Below are positions 1-5,758 of a stretch of DNA of 5,758 nt, in pieces (the stretch's first letter is position 1; every line of letters begins with the position of its first letter). The notes beneath the pieces were generated by a model, which ran no database searches, had not been told where the DNA came from, and saw only the letters and a list, made by a program, of their open reading frames with translations. The translations under genes and the position numbers were made by a program. Location of the stretch: contig JAIORT010000068.1 in assembly GCA_021107975.1 (NCBI GenBank), forward strand, positions 1-5,758, written 5' to 3'. The stretch comes from Bacteroidales bacterium (GTDB lineage: Bacteria; Bacteroidota; Bacteroidia; Bacteroidales; JAADJA01).

Positions 1-7
1 ATTTTGG

Positions 8-15
8 TAACTTTG
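8..15 (+). promoter_or_regulatory. Bacteroidota -7 promoter box upstream of the glycosyltransferase
   Basis: TAACTTTG fits the Bacteroidota -7 consensus TAnnTTTG exactly. It predicts transcription starting near 20-23, about 17 nt before the proposed TTG start. The matching -33 TTTG box should lie 19-21 nt further left, before base 1, so it cannot be seen. The box falls inside the open reading frame that extends upstream of the TTG, which argues against translation starting further left. Confidence 0.55.
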
Positions 16-38
16 TAAAAAAGCACGAATACATTAAT

Positions 39-1154
39 TTGAAAAGAAAGCCCAACATATTAGTTTGTCCGTTGGATTGGGGAATAGGTCATGCAACGAG
101 ATGCGTTCCTGTTATAAACGAATTAATCAGGCAAAATGCAAATGTTATTATCGGGGCTGATAACCGACCTCTAGCTTTCTTAAAAAATGAATTTCCCGAT
201 TTGCAATTTGAAAAATTTCCCGGTTACAATTTTAGTTATCCCGGAAAAGGTAATATGGCTCTAAAGATGTTCTTTCTGGCTCCTGGGATTATTAAAGGGA
301 TCAAAAAAGAAAATAAATATTTAAAAGAACTAATCAGAAAGTTAAAAATTGATGCGGTGATTTCTGATAATCGCTTTGGATTATGGACGGAAGATATACC
401 ATGTGTGTTTATGACCCATCAAATAATGATAAAAACACCTAACAAATTGAAATTCCTTGAACCGGTTCTTTATAAAATTAACAAGTTTTATATTTCAAAA
501 TTCAATGAATGTTGGATACCCGATTTTGAAGGCGAATTAAACCTTTCCGGTGAGCTTTCACATAAAAAACCTTTACCTGCAAATTCGTGTTATATCGGAC
601 CATTATCAAGGTTTGCTAATAAACAAACTGAAAATTCCGTATCTGAACCAACAGAGCATTTCAAATATGATTTAATGGTAATGCTTTCAGGGCCTGAACC
701 TCAAAGGACTATTCTGGAAAACAGAATTTTGGAAGAATTAAAAGACACAGACCTTAAAGCCATTGTTGTAAGCGGAAAACCTGAGATGATTGAAGAACAT
801 AATCTGAACAACAATATTAAGGTTTTTTCACATCTCGAAAGCAAAACACTGAAACAATGTATTATTGATTCAAAGGTTATTCTGTCGCGACCGGGTTATT
901 CAACTATTATGGATTTGGCAGCCTTAGGGAAAAAGGCAATTTTTATCCCTACTCCCGGACAAACCGAGCAGGAATACCTTGCGGATTATTTTTATAAAAA
1001 AAAGATTTATTTCAAAATGGATCAGAAAGAATTTGACTTAAAGGTGGCATTAAAAAATGTTGAAAAGTATAATGGGTTGGATCATACTTACGAATTATCT
1101 GTCCTTAAGTTAAGGATTCAAAACCTGTTTTCGATGGTTAGTTTTAAAAGATAA
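39..1154 (+). CDS. MurG-like (GT-B fold, family 28 type) glycosyltransferase
   Basis: Predicted cytoplasmic or membrane-associated GT-B glycosyltransferase of 371 residues that would move a sugar from a nucleotide donor to an unknown acceptor. The N-terminal half has the glycine-rich loop LDWGIGHATR (residues 12-21), the counterpart of the GxGxH loop of MurG, then SDNRFGLW (109-116), MTHQ (125-128), CWIPDF (158-163) and GPLSRF (187-192). The C-terminal half starts near 211 and holds the donor-binding region: LSGPEPQR (216-223), SRPGYSTIMDLAALGKKAI (283-301) and TPGQTEQEYLA (305-315). It has no signal peptide or membrane helix. The start is TTG; no in-frame ATG or GTG lies between the window edge and residue 1, the frame is open to base 3, and relatives begin at this point, a few residues before the glycine-rich loop. 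It is not MurG itself: the QxxN-type donor motif is replaced by a GQTEQE form. Similar proteins are common and poorly characterised in Bacteroidota. Fold and class are secure; the acceptor is unknown. Confidence 0.9.
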   Translation: MKRKPNILVCPLDWGIGHATRCVPVINELIRQNANVIIGADNRPLAFLKNEFPDLQFEKFPGYNFSYPGKGNMALKMFFLAPGIIKGIKKENKYLKELIRKLKIDAVISDNRFGLWTEDIPCVFMTHQIMIKTPNKLKFLEPVLYKINKFYISKFNECWIPDFEGELNLSGELSHKKPLPANSCYIGPLSRFANKQTENSVSEPTEHFKYDLMVMLSGPEPQRTILENRILEELKDTDLKAIVVSGKPEMIEEHNLNNNIKVFSHLESKTLKQCIIDSKVILSRPGYSTIMDLAALGKKAIFIPTPGQTEQEYLADYFYKKKIYFKMDQKEFDLKVALKNVEKYNGLDHTYELSVLKLRIQNLFSMVSFKR

Positions 1155-1221
1155 AAGTAAAAAGTTTATCCGGGAAATATCTGAGTCGCTTTAAATCCGT
1201 AAAATATTTTAGGCACTTTTG

Positions 1222-1248
1222 TCATTTTAGTCATTCTAATCATTCCTT
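1222..1248. repeat. Three tandem 9-bp TCATT repeats before lgt
   Basis: Three adjacent 9-mers read TCATTTTAG, TCATTCTAA and TCATTCCTT. All begin with TCATT, and the remaining four bases vary. The repeat ends 3 bp before the -7 box of the lgt promoter, so it covers the place where the -33 box should be. It could be an operator or simply slippage-derived sequence. Confidence 0.6.
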
Positions 1249-1259
1249 TCGTATATTTG
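1225..1259 (+). promoter_or_regulatory. Probable lgt promoter
   Basis: TATATTTG at 1252-1259 is an exact TAnnTTTG box, ending 20 bp before the lgt ATG. This predicts a start of transcription near 1264-1267 and a leader of about 15 nt. The -33 element is weak: TTTTAG at 1225-1230 lies 21 bp upstream, while the better TTTG at 1218-1221 is 30 bp away, which is too far. The promoter implies that lgt can be transcribed independently of the upstream glycosyltransferase. Confidence 0.55.
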
Positions 1260-1279
1260 TCGCTTAAATTAATTTCCTT

Positions 1280-2077
1280 ATGATTATATCTGCAATTACC
1301 TGGAATGTTGACCCTGAAATATTCAGGATTGGCAGCTTTGCTATCAGGTGGTATGGTTTGTTGTTTGCGTTGGGGTTTGTGTTTGGTTATATCATTATGG
1401 GTAGTATTTTTAAAAAAGAAAAGATACCCCAGAAACTGTTAGATACCTTAACTATGTATATGGTTATTGGTACGGTTGCCGGTGCGCGGTTGGGTCATTG
1501 TTTATTTTATGAACCTGAGTTTTACCTGAGTCATCCGCTCAATATCCTTAAAATATGGGAAGGCGGGCTTGCAAGTCATGGCGCTGCTGTCGGAATAATA
1601 ATTGCCTTGTATTTTTTTTCGCGTAAGGCGAAAAAATCTTTTTTGTGGATAATTGACAGGGTTGTTATTGTTGTTGCCCTTGCCGGTTTTTTTATCAGAA
1701 TGGGCAACCTGATGAATTCGGAAATTTATGGTGTTGAAACAAGTTTGCCATGGGGATTTATCTTTGTAAGATGGGGTGAAACCGTTCCTAAGCATCCTAC
1801 ACAGATTTATGAAGCTCTTTCGTATTTATTGATTTTTGTATTGCTATATGCAATATACCAAAGAAAAGGAATCAAATTAAAGGATGGATATATTTTCGGT
1901 TTGTTTTTAATATTACTTTTCTCAGCAAGATTTTTAATAGAATTTATTAAAGAACCCCAGGTTGGCTTCGAAGATAACATGGCACTAAATATGGGGCAAT
2001 TGCTTAGTATTCCGTTTGTTTTACTTGGAATTGTAATTCTGATATGGTCGAAGAAGCAAAAGAAAAGTAATATTTAA
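1280..2077 (+). CDS. lgt: Prolipoprotein diacylglyceryl transferase
   Basis: Lgt is an inner-membrane enzyme that transfers the diacylglyceryl group of phosphatidylglycerol to the lipobox cysteine of exported prolipoproteins, before signal peptidase II acts. The 265-residue length is typical. Family signatures are in order: RWYG (23-26), GARLGHCLFY (68-77), WEGGLASHG (93-101) with H100 matching the essential histidine H103 of E. coli Lgt, RMGNLMNSEIYG (140-151, the Lgt signature) with R140 and N143 matching R143 and N146, HPTQIYE (172-178), and ARFLIEFIKEPQ (216-227) with R217 matching R239. About seven hydrophobic helices are visible. It starts at an ATG that places the first helix normally, with no Shine-Dalgarno sequence. 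It lies 125 bp after the glycosyltransferase and has its own promoter box, so co-transcription is optional. It ends 43 bp from the convergent DUF2723 gene. No catalytic residue is missing. Residue matches to E. coli are from memory of the family. Confidence 0.98.
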   Translation: MIISAITWNVDPEIFRIGSFAIRWYGLLFALGFVFGYIIMGSIFKKEKIPQKLLDTLTMYMVIGTVAGARLGHCLFYEPEFYLSHPLNILKIWEGGLASHGAAVGIIIALYFFSRKAKKSFLWIIDRVVIVVALAGFFIRMGNLMNSEIYGVETSLPWGFIFVRWGETVPKHPTQIYEALSYLLIFVLLYAIYQRKGIKLKDGYIFGLFLILLFSARFLIEFIKEPQVGFEDNMALNMGQLLSIPFVLLGIVILIWSKKQKKSNI

Positions 2078-2120
2078 CACCTGAACACATTACCACTTTT
2101 TATAACTTTTATCTTATGTC

Positions 2121-5100
2121 TTATTCAATTAACTCTAACTGTTCCCTGAAAACACTGTCAATCTTATTGTACAGTTCAGTTTGTTTATTCGTACGTGCCA
2201 TCATCGCCAATCTTTGCAAAATTCCAAGCGACTGGTTGTAATCCGTTTCGTAATACTTGGCTAATCGTTTATTAAGGCGATTATAATATTCAATATTCTG
2301 ATTGTAAATTTCGAATATCCTTTCGGTAATGGCATTTCCTTTTTCCATTTCACCTGCTTCATAATAGATATCTGCAAACGGGATCATAAACATATCGTAG
2401 GGTATCTTTTCATCAGGGAACATTTCGAAGCAACGGTCTAATAAGGCAACCGCCGAATCTTTTTTACCTTCCTGAATCAGGGATTCTGCGATTCTCATAA
2501 AATTTTGTTTAGGCATAATGCTGTTTCGGCAACTTTCCCTGTCAATAGTAACTTTCGGATCGTTCAGGTTTCCCCACTTGCATTTATTCATCAGGATATC
2601 GTAAGATGCATCACCATCAACACCTCCTACTCCTTTAATGAAATTCCCGGCTTTTACAGGCATAAATTTATAAACGAAGCCATTAAGGTGACAGTATTTT
2701 CCAATGTCGAGAACTTTACTGACGGAACTGGGATTGGCAAAATATATTGGTCTTTCCCAGTTGTTTGTGGCGATAATGTCTAACAGCATCAAATCATTTT
2801 TGTATAAATAGCTTTGCCTGACTTCCCAGTCTATTTCAGGAACAATTTTATCAGCCATGTCAGGAGGCACGATACCATGATTTACAACTGTTGCCGAATC
2901 AACAGTGATTTTTAATTTTTTAGTAGGAGCGTAGTTAATTTTTTCACCACCCATTAGAGGCAGTTTAGTCCTCTCGTCATCGTTTGCAATGAAATCAATA
3001 ATCTGTTTAAGTTCTACATGACCCTTTATATTCCTGTCATAAAATGGTATAGCATTGTTTACGCCATTCTGATATTGGTCATGAGAAAGAGTGAAAGGCA
3101 AAGGTTCTGACTCATAAGCTTTATTCATCATCTGGTGAATATACCAGTACCCTGACGCAAGCATAAAGTTCACAACCCGTACATCCGTTCTTATTCCCTC
3201 TACTTCCTGTGCATACCAAAGCGGGAAAGTATCGTTATCCCCGTTGGTTACTAGTATGGCATTGGGTTCACATGAATTAAGATAATTAGCGGCAAAATCG
3301 CGTGTAGCATATTTCCCCGAACGATTATGGTCGTCCCAACCTTCTTTTGCCATAATACCCGGAACAAGTAACAGTGTAATAAATGTTACTGCAATAGCTG
3401 AAATTTTCAGATTCGATTTTTTACTGAGAGCATCGTAAAGTGCCATTACTCCCAAGCCTATCCACATAGCAAAAGCATAGAATGAGGCGGCATAAGCATA
3501 ATCGCGTTCACGCGGTTGATATGGATATTGATTCAGATAAACAACAGTGGCAATGCCTGTCATCAGAAATAACAACGAAACGATAAGCGTGTCTTTTTTT
3601 CTTTTATTCAGATGATAGAAAAACCCGATTAAACCCAGCAGGAAAGGCAGCATATAAAATTTATTATGAGCCGGGTTTTTCATACTATCAGGAAGATTGT
3701 CCTGCGGACCGAGACCGAGTATATGTTCATCGAACCAATTGATACCCGTCAGCCAGTTACCGTGTTCAATTTCACCCTGGCTTTCAATGTCATTTTGCCT
3801 GCCTGAAAAATTCCACATAAAATACCTGAAATACATGTGCCCTACCTGGTATGTAAAGAAAAACCTGAGATTTTCCCCAAATGTGGGTTTATTCCTGATT
3901 TCGGTTGTTCCATCTCCTTTCTCAACCTCAACAGGAATACCCTTTATTTTCCCGTATTGTTTGTACATGCTGATATGACTGGGTTTCTGGCTGCTCCACA
4001 TTCTTGGGAAAATTGTTGTAAATCTTGAGTCAAATACCGGTATTGTGCTTTCACGTTTATCAGTAATGATATATTTACCTGCTTTTCTATCTTTCACGTA
4101 AATAGGGGTTCCGTCCTTTGCATCAACTGTCGGGGCATTATAATATTGTCCGTAAGAAATCGGCCAGTCACCATATTGTTCCCTTCCTAAGTACGAAATC
4201 AGGCTAATGGCATCCTCCGGATTATTTTCATCAATGGGTGGATTGGCATTGGAACGAATAATGATTAAAAAAAATGAAGAGTAGCCTATCAGGATAAAAG
4301 TGAGGCTAAGCAGCATAGTATTGGCAATAACGTTATGTCTGCGCCTGGTAATCCTCAACCCCCAAACGATTAATCCGATTAAAAGAATAAAATAAAAAGC
4401 TGTTCCTGTATTAAAAGGTAAACCAAAGGAATTAACAAAAGTTATTTCAAATAAGCTGGAAAGTTTAACTATCCATGATATTATTCCTTTCATAATAAGC
4501 CCTAACAGAAATAGTGAAATAACTACTGTAATAATAATCCCTTTTGCCGAAGGTTTGTATTTTTTAAAATAATAAACAAAAGCAATAGCCGGAATAGCTA
4601 ACAAATTAAGCAAATGCACTCCAATGGAAAGACCGATAAGATAGGCGATTAATATGATCCAGCGGTTTGCATGGTTTTTATCTGCCTCCTGTTCCCATCG
4701 CAGAATAGCCCAGAAAACAATTGCCGTAAACAATGATGACATTGCATAAACCTCGCCTTCAACGGCTGAGAACCAGAAAGAATCGGAAAAAGTATAAGCC
4801 AAAGCTCCAACAACACCGCTTCCTAATATTGCATACATTTTACCTTCGGTTATTTCACCGCTTTTAAGAGCAACTTTTTTTGCAAGGTATGTAATCGTCC
4901 AGAACAGGAAAAGAATAGTAAAGCTGCTGCTGAGCACCGACATTAAATTAACCATCAGGGCGACTTTGGTTACATCGCCAAAAGCAAACAGTGAAAAAAA
5001 TCTGCCTAATATCTGAAAGAAAGGAGCACCGGGAGGATGCCCTACTTGTAACTTATAAGCAGTTGCTATGTATTCACCGCAGTCCCACCAACTGGCGGTT

Positions 5101-5186
5101 GGCTCTACCGTGAGGAAATAAACGATTGTGGCTATGGCAAAAACGATCCAGCCGGTAACGAGGTTTAGTTTTTTATATGAATCCAT
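2121..5186 (-). CDS. DUF2723 polytopic membrane protein, GT-C-like putative glycosyltransferase (TMEM260-related)
   Basis: A 1021-residue inner-membrane protein. Hydrophobic helices are visible near residues 9-26, 83-101, 119-134, 150-162, 176-206, 217-233, 262-278 and 287-309. A long polar loop (about 310-510) follows, then four more helices (512-526, 533-551, 563-586, 594-613) and a soluble C-terminal part (614-1021). The first loop has WWDCGEYI (33-40) and VGHPPGAPFF (48-57), the DUF2723 hallmark; the acidic pair D35 and E38 after helix 1 is where GT-C enzymes keep their catalytic acid. Other conserved blocks are VEGEVYAMS (142-150), YQPRERDYAYA (556-566) and TNGDNDTFPLWYAQ (647-660). Residues 890-1021 are helical with TPR-like spacing. 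The family includes vertebrate TMEM260, reported as an ER protein O-mannosyltransferase; bacterial members are little studied, so transfer from a lipid-linked sugar to an exported substrate is inference. The ATG start sits directly before the first helix. It is convergent with lgt and divergent from the tRNA unit. I saw no clear promoter upstream. Confidence 0.9.
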   Translation of the reverse strand: MDSYKKLNLVTGWIVFAIATIVYFLTVEPTASWWDCGEYIATAYKLQVGHPPGAPFFQILGRFFSLFAFGDVTKVALMVNLMSVLSSSFTILFLFWTITYLAKKVALKSGEITEGKMYAILGSGVVGALAYTFSDSFWFSAVEGEVYAMSSLFTAIVFWAILRWEQEADKNHANRWIILIAYLIGLSIGVHLLNLLAIPAIAFVYYFKKYKPSAKGIIITVVISLFLLGLIMKGIISWIVKLSSLFEITFVNSFGLPFNTGTAFYFILLIGLIVWGLRITRRRHNVIANTMLLSLTFILIGYSSFFLIIIRSNANPPIDENNPEDAISLISYLGREQYGDWPISYGQYYNAPTVDAKDGTPIYVKDRKAGKYIITDKRESTIPVFDSRFTTIFPRMWSSQKPSHISMYKQYGKIKGIPVEVEKGDGTTEIRNKPTFGENLRFFFTYQVGHMYFRYFMWNFSGRQNDIESQGEIEHGNWLTGINWFDEHILGLGPQDNLPDSMKNPAHNKFYMLPFLLGLIGFFYHLNKRKKDTLIVSLLFLMTGIATVVYLNQYPYQPRERDYAYAASFYAFAMWIGLGVMALYDALSKKSNLKISAIAVTFITLLLVPGIMAKEGWDDHNRSGKYATRDFAANYLNSCEPNAILVTNGDNDTFPLWYAQEVEGIRTDVRVVNFMLASGYWYIHQMMNKAYESEPLPFTLSHDQYQNGVNNAIPFYDRNIKGHVELKQIIDFIANDDERTKLPLMGGEKINYAPTKKLKITVDSATVVNHGIVPPDMADKIVPEIDWEVRQSYLYKNDLMLLDIIATNNWERPIYFANPSSVSKVLDIGKYCHLNGFVYKFMPVKAGNFIKGVGGVDGDASYDILMNKCKWGNLNDPKVTIDRESCRNSIMPKQNFMRIAESLIQEGKKDSAVALLDRCFEMFPDEKIPYDMFMIPFADIYYEAGEMEKGNAITERIFEIYNQNIEYYNRLNKRLAKYYETDYNQSLGILQRLAMMARTNKQTELYNKIDSVFREQLELIE

Positions 5187-5311
5187 TGAATAACAGGGTT
5201 AATTAAAATTTGATGGCGAAATTAAGCATTTTCAGTTCATTATTATTTTGTTGTAAAAATTTATTAACGAAAATTAACATCGGTTGAAAACAAAAAAATT
5301 GAAAGTATTTT
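5187..5311. other. AT-rich spacer upstream of the DUF2723 gene
   Basis: This must hold the leader and probably the promoter of the minus-strand gene, but no exact TAnnTTTG box with a correctly spaced TTTG is present on that strand. The closest are one-mismatch boxes whose complements lie at 5217-5224 (TAATTTCG) and 5269-5276 (TAATTTTC); neither has a -33 TTTG at 19-21 bp. There is no Shine-Dalgarno sequence before the ATG. No small open frame here looks coding. Confidence 0.5.
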
Positions 5312-5342
5312 TTTGCATGGAATAAAATATTTTATAATTTTG
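5312..5342 (+). promoter_or_regulatory. Bacteroidota promoter of the tRNA-Gln gene
   Basis: TTTG at 5312-5315 and TAATTTTG at 5335-5342 are separated by 19 bp, an exact match to the Bacteroidota primary sigma consensus (-33 TTTG, -7 TAnnTTTG). Transcription should start near 5347-5350, giving a precursor with about 65 nt of leader that must be removed from the 5' end of the tRNA, normally by RNase P. This is the best promoter in the window, as expected for a tRNA gene. Confidence 0.85.
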
Positions 5343-5377
5343 CACTCCTTAAAACAAATCGTTCTTAAATTGATTAA

Positions 5378-5412
5378 AATCTGAAATCAAAAATCGTAAA
5401 TCTAAAATGATT
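5378..5412 (+). repeat. Tandem heptamer repeat (AATCnnA) in the tRNA leader
   Basis: Four adjacent 7-mers read AATCTGA, AATCAAA, AATCGTA and AATCTAA (5378-5405), followed by a decayed fifth unit AATGATT (5406-5412). The period is exactly 7 with no indels. It lies in the transcribed leader and ends one base before the tRNA. No function is evident; it has the look of a degenerate short-sequence repeat. Confidence 0.7.
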
Positions 5413-5413
5413 C

Positions 5414-5484
5414 TGTCCCATGGTGTAAAGGTAGCACTACTGATTTTGGTTCAGTCAGTCTAGGTTCGAATCCTGGTGGGACAA
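5414..5484 (+). tRNA. tRNA-Gln (anticodon UUG)
   Basis: A full 71-nt cloverleaf can be drawn. The acceptor stem pairs 5414-5420 with 5477-5483 (7 of 7), with A5484 as discriminator. The D stem pairs 5423-5426 with 5434-5437 (one G-U). The anticodon stem pairs 5439-5443 with 5451-5455 (5 of 5), with loop TTTTGGT and anticodon TTG at 5446-5448, which reads CAA for glutamine. A 4-nt variable loop follows. The T stem pairs 5460-5464 with 5472-5476 (one G-U) around the loop TTCGAAT. The bases after the discriminator are CAA, so the CCA end is not encoded and must be added by the nucleotidyltransferase. The gene stands alone, with its own promoter and terminator. Confidence 0.97.
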
Positions 5485-5486
5485 CA

Positions 5487-5518
5487 AAAAAACCCCGCTC
5501 AATTGAGCGGGGTTTTTT
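5487..5518 (+). terminator. Rho-independent terminator after tRNA-Gln, symmetric
   Basis: A 32-bp perfect palindrome. The GC-rich stem CCCCGCTC (5493-5500) pairs with GAGCGGGG (5505-5512) around the loop AATT, followed by six T (5513-5518) and preceded by six A (5487-5492). It begins 2 nt after the last tRNA base. Because the A and T runs are symmetric, it should also stop transcription coming from the right on the minus strand and protect the tRNA from antisense read-through. Confidence 0.93.
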
Positions 5519-5605
5519 ATTTGGATAATATTTGCGAAGAGGTGTTTGCTGTTTACTTCCTTCAGACTCTTCCAGGTTTTCCTCTTGCCCTTTCGAATTA
5601 GAGCG

Positions 5606-5626
5606 TTAGCATTATATGGTTGCTAA
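5606..5626. repeat. Small inverted repeat TTAGCA / TGCTAA
   Basis: TTAGCA (5606-5611) and TGCTAA (5621-5626) are perfect complements with a 9-nt spacer. The stem is short and has no T run in the right place on either strand, so it is not a convincing terminator. It could be a weak protein-binding site or chance. Confidence 0.35.
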
Positions 5627-5659
5627 TCCAAAAAAGCCCGGTGAGATTTAATTTAGATA

Positions 5660-5689
5660 CCGATAACTGATTTTTTGCTGCCGATAACT
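5660..5689. repeat. Two direct repeats CCGATAACT, 21 bp apart
   Basis: CCGATAACT occurs at 5660-5668 and again at 5681-5689, exactly 21 bp or two helical turns apart. Each is followed by a T run (5671-5676 and 5690-5697). A shorter related copy, GCCATAACTT, lies at 5742-5751. The pair sits upstream of the candidate promoter at 5699-5728, with centres roughly 50 and 70 bp before its predicted start, a usual place for an activator site. This is inference from layout. Confidence 0.5.
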
Positions 5690-5698
5690 TTTTTTTTA

Positions 5699-5728
5699 TT
5701 GCAAATATCAAATTTATCTATATCTTAG
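5699..5728 (+). promoter_or_regulatory. Candidate promoter reading out of the right edge
   Basis: TTG at 5699-5701 and TATCTTAG at 5721-5728 are 19 bp apart. The -7 box has one mismatch to TAnnTTTG and the -33 box is TTG rather than TTTG. Transcription would start near 5733-5736 and serve a gene beyond the window. No start codon for it is visible before the window ends. Confidence 0.4.
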
Positions 5729-5758
5729 TAACCTCTTTTTTGCCATAACTTATTATTA

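Noticed and set aside
1185..1270. Near-repeat GTCGCTTTAAAT at 1185-1196 and GTCGCTTAAAT at 1259-1269.
   Set aside because: There are only two copies, differing by one base and 74 bp apart, in AT-rich sequence; nothing links them to the promoter.
1502..1795. A 97-codon minus-strand open frame inside lgt.
   Set aside because: It lies fully antisense to the well-supported lgt gene and shows no recognisable domain; it is a shadow frame.
2064..2104. Possible AT-only stem AAAAGTAAT with ATTA and CTTTT after the lgt stop.
   Set aside because: It needs a bulge, has almost no GC pairs and a 17-nt loop, so it is too weak to call a terminator.
2505..2783. A 92-codon plus-strand open frame inside the DUF2723 gene.
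   Set aside because: It is antisense to a conserved coding region with no promoter or family signature; it is a shadow frame.
3697..4028. Two overlapping plus-strand open frames (93 and 63 codons) inside the DUF2723 gene.
   Set aside because: They overlap each other in different frames and are antisense to the conserved long-loop region; their compositions do not look like real proteins.
5455..5622. Minus-strand open frame reading through the terminator and the tRNA, containing the peptide KGKRKTWKSLKEVN.
   Set aside because: It is open from a TAG at 5623-5625 to a TGA at 5455-5457 but has no ATG. It runs through a terminator and antisense to a tRNA, which often produces spurious frames. 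A decayed gene end cannot be excluded, but nothing supports one.
5709..5716. CAAATTTA, an exact minus-strand TAnnTTTG box.
   Set aside because: There is no CAAA (minus-strand TTTG) 19-21 bp to its right, and no minus-strand gene follows on its left before the terminator.

Overview
The window looks like ordinary chromosome of a member of the Bacteroidota, probably Bacteroidales or a close relative. Evidence: an AT-rich genome, promoters of the TTTG / TAnnTTTG type instead of TTGACA / TATAAT, no Shine-Dalgarno sequences before the genes, a large DUF2723 membrane protein typical of this phylum, and a tRNA-Gln without an encoded CCA end.

Layout from left to right. A MurG-like glycosyltransferase on the + strand (39-1154) starts with TTG, just after a promoter box at 8-15. 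A 125-bp spacer follows, with a small tandem repeat and a promoter box, and then lgt on the + strand (1280-2077), encoding prolipoprotein diacylglyceryl transferase. Convergent to lgt, with 43 bp between the stop codons, is a 1021-residue DUF2723 polytopic membrane protein on the minus strand (2121-5186). A 227-bp AT-rich spacer separates its start from a tRNA-Gln(UUG) gene (5414-5484) on the + strand. That tRNA is a self-contained unit: a near-ideal Bacteroidota promoter (5312-5342), a leader with a heptamer repeat, the tRNA, and a strong palindromic terminator (5487-5518). The last 240 bp hold no gene that I can support. They contain a pair of 9-bp direct repeats spaced 21 bp apart, followed by a plausible promoter pointing out of the right edge.

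The three proteins all concern the envelope. Lgt starts lipoprotein maturation at the inner membrane. The DUF2723 protein has the architecture of a GT-C glycosyltransferase, with a long extracytoplasmic loop and a large extracytoplasmic C-terminal domain. The first gene is a predicted cytoplasmic GT-B nucleotide-sugar glycosyltransferase. A shared pathway, for example glycosylation of exported or lipid-anchored proteins, is inference only: the genes do not form one operon.

I found no CRISPR array, insertion sequence, prophage gene, toxin-antitoxin pair or obviously new multi-gene system. The less ordinary items are the poorly characterised DUF2723 protein, the paired direct repeats at the right end, and the short-period tandem repeats in two promoter or leader regions.
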